DNA from: a virus | Reading direction: 5' to 3' (one strand) | IMG/VR virus record: IMGVR_UViG_3300032053_011335 | Location: 1-32,943 of that record | DNA: 32,943 bases | Part shown: piece after piece, positions 28,937-32,943 of the stretch | Position numbering within the stretch: the stretch's first letter is position 1 | Layout: each line of letters opens with the position of its first letter | Position numbers and translations under genes: made by a program | Notes under the pieces: generated by a model | The model's database searches: none | What the model saw: only the letters and a program-made list of their open reading frames with translations | Told to the model about the DNA's origin: nothing

Positions 28937-29285
28937 CCTACTCGACCGCGAGACGCTGATCAGGATGCGCCAGGCCGGCTTGACGTATGCCCAGATCGCG
29001 CAACAGGTAGACCGCTGCGAGCGTACCCTAACACTGTATGCTCATAAACTACTCCCGCCTGAACTCCACGGCAAGCAGCCACGGCGCAACGACGGCCAGC
29101 CAGCCACCCACTACCTAAACGTACTCGTATGCATCAGATGTCACTTACACACAGAGCCAAGAAACCCCGTGGACTTCGTCACCCGCCTATGCCTTTGGTG
29201 CCGACTGGACCTCGCCGGGATAAACCTCCCAAAGGCACACAAGACCGGACTATACAACGCCATTCTCCAACAGGAGGAAAAGTGA
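28908..29285 (+). CDS. HTH plus zinc-ribbon protein
   Basis: A 125-residue protein starts at ATG 28908 after AAGGAACCCGCCC. Residues about 8-45 form a helix-turn-helix (DRETLIRMRQAGLTYAQIAQQVDRCERTLTLY) like those in transposase or regulator N-termini. A Cys-x2-Cys pair (VCIRCHLH) and a second pair (LCLWCRLD) about 25 residues later make a zinc ribbon. A DNA-binding regulator is likely. The stop overlaps the following GTG start. Confidence 0.65.
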   Translation: MPTNRKPLADLLDRETLIRMRQAGLTYAQIAQQVDRCERTLTLYAHKLLPPELHGKQPRRNDGQPATHYLNVLVCIRCHLHTEPRNPVDFVTRLCLWCRLDLAGINLPKAHKTGLYNAILQQEEK

Positions 29286-29587
29286 TACTCCTGCACCGCA
29301 ATGCCATACTCTGGCTCCACACCGCCTTATCTGGCCGCGAGGCCATGCACGAGGCCCAAGGCGACCAAACCCCCAGTCCAACCGCCGCCCAGATCGCCAG
29401 GGAATATCTCCGCGAAAATCACTGGCACTGGGATGGGCCAGCGCATTATGCTCTGATCCAGAAGATATTGGATCTCATCGAGGCAGCCGAGCAGGATACT
29501 CGTGCCATTGACGACCAGGTCGAACACGAGCAGGCCATCCAGGATGTGCTCCAGTTCTGCCAGCACTACCCACACCACTGCGAGTGA
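29282..29587 (+). CDS. Small helical hypothetical protein
   Basis: A 101-residue protein starts at GTG 29282 (overlapping the upstream TGA; AACAGGAGGAAAA is the ribosome binding site). It is helical and acidic (GDQTPSPTAAQIAREYLRE, HYALIQKILDLIEAAEQDT, DDQVEHEQAIQDVLQFCQ). No membrane span or family motif is visible. It belongs to the same operon as the HTH-zinc protein. Confidence 0.6.
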   Translation: MILLHRNAILWLHTALSGREAMHEAQGDQTPSPTAAQIAREYLRENHWHWDGPAHYALIQKILDLIEAAEQDTRAIDDQVEHEQAIQDVLQFCQHYPHHCE

Positions 29588-29602
29588 CAAGAGGAGGAGA
29601 CC

Positions 29603-30082
29603 ATGTACCAGCAATCACCATACTATCAACCCCAACCCGAGCCACCGCCAGAACGTCCCTCGAAGCGCCGAGCCAACCGCCTGCAGATCGCGGCCGGCCT
29701 GGCGTTGATCGTGGCCGCTGCTGTCAGCGTGATCGTGGTCACGAACCGCCTCAACGACCAGGCCCTCTCCGTCCTAGCCGGCACCGCCTGTGGAGTGGCA
29801 GCAGCCATCCCCACCAGTCTCCTCATCGTTGCAGTCACCCGGCGGCGAGATGAACCCGCCCGGCGCGAGGCGCCCCAAGTGCACCAACCGCCGGCGTACC
29901 CGTACCAGCCACCCGTCTTCATGATCGCACCCCAGCCCTACCAGCAGCCGGCACCTCCACCACCACGCCCCGAGCCAACCATCGGCGGGTGGACCGAAAG
30001 CCAACGAAACTTCACCGTCATCGGACAGAACAGCCCGGTCAGTAGGTGGGACGGACCTGGGTGGGATGACGACCCACAGTAG
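29603..30082 (+). CDS. Small two-span membrane protein with Pro-rich ends
   Basis: A 159-residue protein starts at ATG 29603 after AAGAGGAGGAGACC. It has a Tyr/Gln/Pro-rich N-terminus (YQQSPYYQPQPEPPPERP), basic residues, and then two spans (LQIAAGLALIVAAAVSVIVV and LSVLAGTACGVAAAIPTSLLIVAV). A long Pro/Tyr/Gln-rich cytoplasmic tail ends in WTESQRNFTVIGQNSP. It resembles small phage membrane proteins of unknown role. It ends the operon, before a terminator. Confidence 0.6.
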   Translation: MYQQSPYYQPQPEPPPERPSKRRANRLQIAAGLALIVAAAVSVIVVTNRLNDQALSVLAGTACGVAAAIPTSLLIVAVTRRRDEPARREAPQVHQPPAYPYQPPVFMIAPQPYQQPAPPPPRPEPTIGGWTESQRNFTVIGQNSPVSRWDGPGWDDDPQ

Positions 30083-30153
30083 ACAGGAGGCCACGGCAAC
30101 GAGACACAACCTAACCTATCAGCAGATTTGACGTGTGGACGCTTCACCCTCAG

Positions 30154-30187
30154 CCCCCCGAGGCCTGGCCAGCCGAGGGGGGTTTTT
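30154..30187 (+). terminator. Intrinsic terminator of the middle operon
   Basis: CCCCCC at 30154-30159 pairs with GGGGGG at 30177-30182, with an inner GGC/GCC pairing at 30162-30164 and 30172-30174, directly followed by TTTTT at 30183-30187. This is the natural end of the operon that began at 23428. Confidence 0.85.
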
Positions 30188-30212
30188 GCTGCCGGCATGA
30201 TGAAGAACGCAC

Positions 30213-30244
30213 GCAGATGAACGCAGACAAACGCAGATGAACGC
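30213..30244 (-). repeat. Inverted copy of the 20-bp-period repeat
   Basis: GCAGATGAACGC occurs at 30213-30224 and 30233-30244. It is the reverse complement of the core repeated at 5637-5668, with the same 20-bp spacing. The two sites are about 24.5 kb apart and in opposite orientation. Confidence 0.8.
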
Positions 30245-30264
30245 TGATCGAATGCACAGGCGGA

Positions 30265-30330
30265 GGGCCGACGGGGCCAGCGGAGGCGGGAGGGAGCCGC
30301 TGGCCCCGTCGGCCCCAAAGATTTTCTTTT
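30265..30330 (+). terminator. Very long stem-loop with T-rich tail
   Basis: Positions 30265-30283 and 30297-30315 form a perfect 19-bp stem with a 13-nt loop. A T-rich stretch (ATTTTCTTTT) follows at 30321-30330. It is far more stable than a normal terminator. It could be a second terminator behind the first, or a structured RNA element. Confidence 0.65.
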
Positions 30331-30465
30331 CTCGTCCCACACATCCACTCAACCCTTAACGAACCCGAAAACAACGAAGAGCCGCTGAGTACAGCGGACG
30401 GGGGGCGGGGAGTATCCGTCAGGCTGCATTCCAAATGATGGGCACCTCTACCCCGCCCCCCGCAA

Positions 30466-30495
30466 ACCCCCCACCCCCAGACCTTTCGAAGACAG
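30466..30495 (+). repeat. C-rich repeat matching the first 30 bases of the window
   Basis: This 30-bp block differs from positions 1-30 at one base only. It ends ACCTTTCGAAGACAG. It lies about 65 bp before the perfect promoter. Confidence 0.85.
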
Positions 30496-30560
30496 GGGGC
30501 TCCGCCCCTCTCCCCCGGGCAGACTGAGGCCGAGGCGGCCCCAAGAATTTCCATACGTCC

Positions 30561-30589
30561 TTGACAGTTTGTCTTTTCTGTCGTATAAT
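30561..30589 (+). promoter_or_regulatory. Perfect-consensus sigma70 promoter
   Basis: TTGACA at 30561-30566 and TATAAT at 30584-30589 are exactly 17 bp apart, the full consensus. Transcription should start near 30596, a very short leader ahead of the ATG at 30612, whose ribosome binding site is AAAGGAGACACC. It should be strongly active at once after infection unless repressed. Confidence 0.92.
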
Positions 30590-30611
30590 ACGCCACGAGA
30601 AAGGAGACACC

Positions 30612-30791
30612 ATGAACAAAGATACCAGGCTCGCACTGCTCGCCCTCGCCATCATCACCGCCGCCCTCATCGCACTTACTATTGTCCCACTAATCTCCCC
30701 AACACCCACGCCTAACTTTAACGGCCCAAGCTACGACCTCAACGACACTACTACCATCAACAGCAAAGGCACCACGATCGACAGTCCATAG
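30612..30791 (+). CDS. Small membrane-anchored or exported peptide
   Basis: A 59-residue protein is encoded directly behind the perfect promoter. A basic start (MNKDTR) is followed by one hydrophobic segment, LALLALAIITAALIALTIVPLI, and a polar Asn/Thr/Ser-rich end (NGPSYDLNDTTTINSKGTTIDSP). The topology is a signal anchor with the tail outside, or a cleaved export peptide. Being first in a likely immediate-early or lysogenic operon, it might act in superinfection exclusion, but no family is recognised. Confidence 0.65.
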   Translation: MNKDTRLALLALAIITAALIALTIVPLISPTPTPNFNGPSYDLNDTTTINSKGTTIDSP

Positions 30792-30803
30792 ACAAGGAGA
30801 CCC

Positions 30804-31028
30804 ATGAGCAAAATCCAAGCCCGCCGAGCCGCCAGAGCAAACCCAGACGGCTACACCACCGTCAGCGAGGCCGCCCGCGCCACCGGTGTCGCGGCCCGCA
30901 CCATCCAGAGATGGGCCATGCAAGGCCGCATCGCCAGCCACCGATCCGGCAAACTGTGGCGAGTCAAGCTCCACGACGTTCAGCAAGTCGCCGCCACTCT
31001 CAAGCCGGGAAGGAAACCGGGGCAATGA
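30804..31028 (+). CDS. HTH_17/excisionase-type DNA-binding protein
   Basis: A 74-residue protein starts at ATG 30804 after AAGGAGACCC. Residues about 18-60 read YTTVSEAARATGVAARTIQRWAMQGRIASHRSGKLWRVKLHDV, a clear excisionase-like helix-turn-helix with a winged end. Such short proteins act as excisionases or small regulators. It overlaps the radical SAM gene by ATGA and is in the operon of the perfect promoter, so autoregulation of that promoter is plausible. Confidence 0.8.
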   Translation: MSKIQARRAARANPDGYTTVSEAARATGVAARTIQRWAMQGRIASHRSGKLWRVKLHDVQQVAATLKPGRKPGQ

Positions 31029-31942
31029 CCAACGCCAGCCCGCACACCACCTGGAGAAACTCCCTCCTGCACTGGACACGAGGCGGGGTTGCCTACCTAA
31101 GTGTGATCTTCACCTGGCACCTGCCCGATGCACTCCGATGGGCCGCGTTCTACCGCTCACAGGGTTTACACGTGCGAGCGGGAGGACCCGCGGTCAGCCT
31201 CAATCCTGACTTCCTGGCCGGCACCGCGCACGAAATTGGCGGCCACCTGCCCACCCTCCACCGCCACAACCCCGACGCCACGTTCACCTCGCGCGGATGC
31301 CCGAACAAGTGCAAGTTCTGCGCCGTACCCAAGATCGAGGGACCGCTGGTCGAGCTGGCCGACTGGGAACCCAGGCCCATCGTGTGCGACAACAACGTCA
31401 CCGCCTGCTCCAAGGCCCACTTCGACGACGTCGTGGACCGCCTCAAGCACGTGCCCGGGGTGGATTTCAACCAAGGCCTGGACGCCAGGCTGCTGACCGA
31501 CCACCACGCCCAGCGCCTGGCCGAGCTCGACATCTTCAAAGTCCGCCTGGCCTGGGACCACACCCGAGACGAGCAACACGTCTACGACGCCATCATGCGC
31601 CTGCGGCGCGCCGGAATTGGCAAGAAGGCCATCGGCGTGTACGTCCTCGTCGGCTTCGACGACACGCCCGCAGATGCCCGCTACCGCTGCGAGACGCTCA
31701 AGCGAAAGTGGGGCATAGATCCACGCCCCATGCGGTTTCAGCCACTCGACACCATGCAGAAGAACAGCTACGTCCACCCGGCATGGACCGACGAAGAACT
31801 CCGTCGCCTCGTCCGTTACTGGTGGCACACCAGATTCGTCGGTGGCATCCCATACGACGACTACCGGCCCTACCACCCACGCCACGGCCACGCCAAGCAG
31901 GTCCAACACGCCACCAACCTGCCATTGGAGGTGCCAGGATGA
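31025..31942 (+). CDS. Radical SAM enzyme
   Basis: This encodes 305 residues from ATG 31025. The 4Fe-4S cluster motif is CPNKCKFC (Cys92, Cys96, Cys99; C-x3-C-x2-C), after FTSRG and before AVPKIEG. Further conserved-looking parts are VCDNNVTACSKAHFDDVVDRL, DFNQGLDARLL and VRLAWDHTRDEQHV, then a VYVLVGFDDTPADARYRC segment, typical of a radical SAM TIM barrel. The N-terminal ~85 residues look like a short Rossmann-type unit (SLNPDFLAGTAHEIGGHLP). The substrate is unknown. Phage examples have been linked to nucleotide or tRNA modification, but nothing here proves that. It is flanked by two HTH genes in one operon. Confidence 0.85.
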   Translation: MTNASPHTTWRNSLLHWTRGGVAYLSVIFTWHLPDALRWAAFYRSQGLHVRAGGPAVSLNPDFLAGTAHEIGGHLPTLHRHNPDATFTSRGCPNKCKFCAVPKIEGPLVELADWEPRPIVCDNNVTACSKAHFDDVVDRLKHVPGVDFNQGLDARLLTDHHAQRLAELDIFKVRLAWDHTRDEQHVYDAIMRLRRAGIGKKAIGVYVLVGFDDTPADARYRCETLKRKWGIDPRPMRFQPLDTMQKNSYVHPAWTDEELRRLVRYWWHTRFVGGIPYDDYRPYHPRHGHAKQVQHATNLPLEVPG

Positions 31943-32313
31943 CCAACGATCCCTACCTCCGGGTGACCGAGGCTGCTGCCATCACCCGCAACAGCGTCAA
32001 GACCATCTACGGCTGGATCAAGAAGAAGCGCATCGCCACCAGGCACGACGGCCACGCCATCCTCGTCCGCCTGTACGACATCTCCGGCGCCCGCGAGCGT
32101 GACCGCATCTCCCAGCGTGTGCCCGATCCGCCCCCGGCAGGTCTGATCACAATCAATCAGGCTGCCGATCTCTCCGGCATCTCCCGTTCCACCATCCTCT
32201 ATCGCGCCAAGCATAGTCTCATCCCGTCCCAGCGCTATGGAGCGCTGTGGTACGTGGATCCCGACCGGCTCGATATTGATCCTGTGAAAAAAGACGACCG
32301 ACGGGGAGAGTAA
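31939..32313 (+). CDS. Twin-HTH regulatory protein
   Basis: This encodes 124 residues from ATG 31939, overlapping the radical SAM stop. It contains two HTH_17-like units in tandem: LRVTEAAAITRNSVKTIYGWIKKKRIATRHDG (residues about 7-40) and ITINQAADLSGISRSTILYRAKHSLIPSQRYG (about 70-102), each followed by a strand (ILVRLYDI, LWYVDPD). Two units in one chain would let a monomer read a two-part site. It is the last gene before the 630-bp non-coding end. It may act as a regulator of lysis-lysogeny or excision. Confidence 0.78.
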   Translation: MTNDPYLRVTEAAAITRNSVKTIYGWIKKKRIATRHDGHAILVRLYDISGARERDRISQRVPDPPPAGLITINQAADLSGISRSTILYRAKHSLIPSQRYGALWYVDPDRLDIDPVKKDDRRGE

Positions 32314-32471
32314 ACCCGCTGCAAAAAAGAACATTTGTGCTAGTGGCGCGTATCTTTCTTTTGGTTTAGGAGATGTGCGCCTGACGAGGAACCGCCAACC
32401 TACACTCGATCGTCCTGGTCCCCTCCACCGCTCTCCCTGGCCAATGCCAATTTCCCCCTTCACTGCGTGCC

Positions 32472-32510
32472 GCCGCCCTTCGGCCCCTACGCTACAGCAT
32501 ACCACGGCGG
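32472..32510 (+). repeat. 39-bp imperfect inverted repeat, left arm
   Basis: The reverse complement of this block matches 32845-32883 at about 31 of 39 positions without gaps, best at both ends (CCGCCGTGGT and GGGCGGC). The arms are about 330 bp apart. Confidence 0.7.
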
Positions 32511-32844
32511 TCAATTATGTGATGCCTGGCAGTCGCGCGGGTCTGACCAATGCAAAACCCTGACCCTCGCGGAGTATACGGCGGGCGCGCAAGGGCGAGT
32601 ACGCAGGACTTGGCTTCGTTCCGGGGGGGCGCGCGGGCATCAGCCCGTTTGTAAGCCCTGATCTTGCAACCGTCTGCCTCGCTTGACCGCCTGGGCTTGC
32701 AACCGGCCCGCGCGAAGAGCCGCCGGAGTACCGGCGGACGCGCGCGATTCTGACCTACACACCGCCGTTATTCACTCACCCACACTCTACATTGCGCGCG
32801 CGTATAAAGAGCCCCCCCTCCACTACGCCCTTGCGCGCCCGCCG

Positions 32845-32883
32845 CCGCCGTGGTGTGCTTCCGCTTGGGGGCCTACGGGCGGC
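32845..32883 (-). repeat. 39-bp imperfect inverted repeat, right arm
   Basis: This is the partner of 32472-32510. It begins CCGCCGTGGTGTGC and ends GGGCGGC. The pair could be ends of a small mobile or REP-like unit, or the two strands of a long RNA or DNA hairpin. Confidence 0.7.
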
Positions 32884-32943
32884 TTCCGTTTAATTGTTGG
32901 CGGGGCTCAATAGGGCACCGCCTGAACCATCGCCACGTCCAGA

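Larger units (their letters stand above)
30083..30611 (+). other. Non-coding inter-operon region
   Basis: No gene is evident in these ~530 bp. The region holds the terminator at 30154-30187, the inverted copy of the 20-bp-period repeat (30213-30244), a second very long stem at 30265-30315, the C-rich TTCGAA repeat at 30466-30495, and the perfect promoter at 30561-30589. Its base composition (C-rich tracts) differs from the coding regions. Confidence 0.7.
32314..32943 (+). other. Non-coding right-end region with long inverted repeat
   Basis: No gene is credible in these 630 bp: candidate frames lack ribosome binding sites and have unlike codon patterns. Contents include an imperfect 39-bp inverted repeat (32472-32510 and 32845-32883), short hairpins such as CGGGC/GCCCG near 32635 and CCGCCGG/CCGGCGG near 32720, a TTGCAACCG direct repeat near 32665 and 32699, and alternating GC runs. 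It may include a packaging site, a structured RNA or host-like repeat DNA. I cannot say which. Confidence 0.6.

Noticed and set aside
31025-31942. Radical SAM enzyme as QueE, completing preQ0 synthesis
   Set aside because: QueE proteins have a different N-terminal pattern around the cluster and are shorter. Nothing here matches beyond the shared C-x3-C-x2-C motif.
31870-32514. Minus-strand frame of 214 codons
   Set aside because: It is antisense to the twin-HTH gene and runs into the non-coding end, with no ribosome binding site or recognisable motif.
32683-32913. 76-codon frame in the right-end region
   Set aside because: It starts at TTG without a ribosome binding site, has unlike codon use and overlaps the inverted-repeat arm.

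Overview
The window reads as a nearly complete genome of a temperate tailed phage of a GC-rich bacterium, in its free (excised or virion) form. Every gene except the integrase is on the + strand. Genes are packed with ATGA/GTGA stop-start overlaps, Shine-Dalgarno (SD) sites are strong, and promoters are of the sigma70 type (one is a perfect TTGACA-17-TATAAT). Codons mostly end in C. Late genes lie on both sides of the phage attachment site, so this is attP and not attL or attR. The host is not certain. An HGG-type zinc-finger small-terminase-like protein, a lipobox protein and a 20-bp-period dispersed repeat made me think of Chloroflexota, but that is only a guess.

Layout. 1-389: non-coding leader with a putative late promoter and a GC hairpin. 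390-5628: packaging (small-terminase-like protein, TerL), a beta-class DNA methyltransferase and the portal. 5689-8073: one very large head protein that appears to join a protease region, a scaffold-like region and the major capsid protein, with an internal in-frame ribosome binding site. 8086-19237: virion genes (twin small proteins, a lipoprotein-like repeat protein, a putative CHAT/caspase-like protein, a repeat fibre, tiny membrane proteins, a duplicated head-tail adaptor, a nozzle-like protein), a SAM methyltransferase and an M23 endopeptidase. I see no tape-measure gene, which together with the adaptor and nozzle pair suggests a short-tailed (podovirus-like) virion.

19234-20986: a candidate ~80-nt small RNA with its own promoter and terminator, an excisionase-like HTH gene, an attP core identical in form to the 3' half of a tRNA-Gly(CCC) gene, and a tyrosine integrase on the minus strand. 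21150-23420: a small membrane protein, a QueT-type queuosine-precursor transporter, a DpdA-like 7-deazaguanine transglycosylase, and an initiator with a DnaA domain I-like N-terminus, followed by four 19-bp iterons and an AT-rich stretch (a probable origin). 23428-30082: a second DNA methyltransferase with an extra C-terminal domain, a zinc-ribbon protein, an actin-like ParM-type protein followed by a 20-bp palindrome and a small possible adaptor, an FtsK/SpoIIIE-type ATPase, and small HTH, zinc and membrane proteins. 30561-32313: a perfect-consensus promoter driving a small membrane peptide, an HTH protein, a radical SAM enzyme and a twin-HTH protein. 32314-32943: non-coding, with a long imperfect inverted repeat.

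How it fits together (inference). DNA modification (DpdA supplied by QueT, two DNA methyltransferases, perhaps the radical SAM enzyme) would shield the genome from restriction. The iteron origin, actin-like partition genes and FtsK-like ATPase look plasmid-like, yet the element also carries an integrase and attP. It may therefore be a phage able both to integrate and to persist as an episome.
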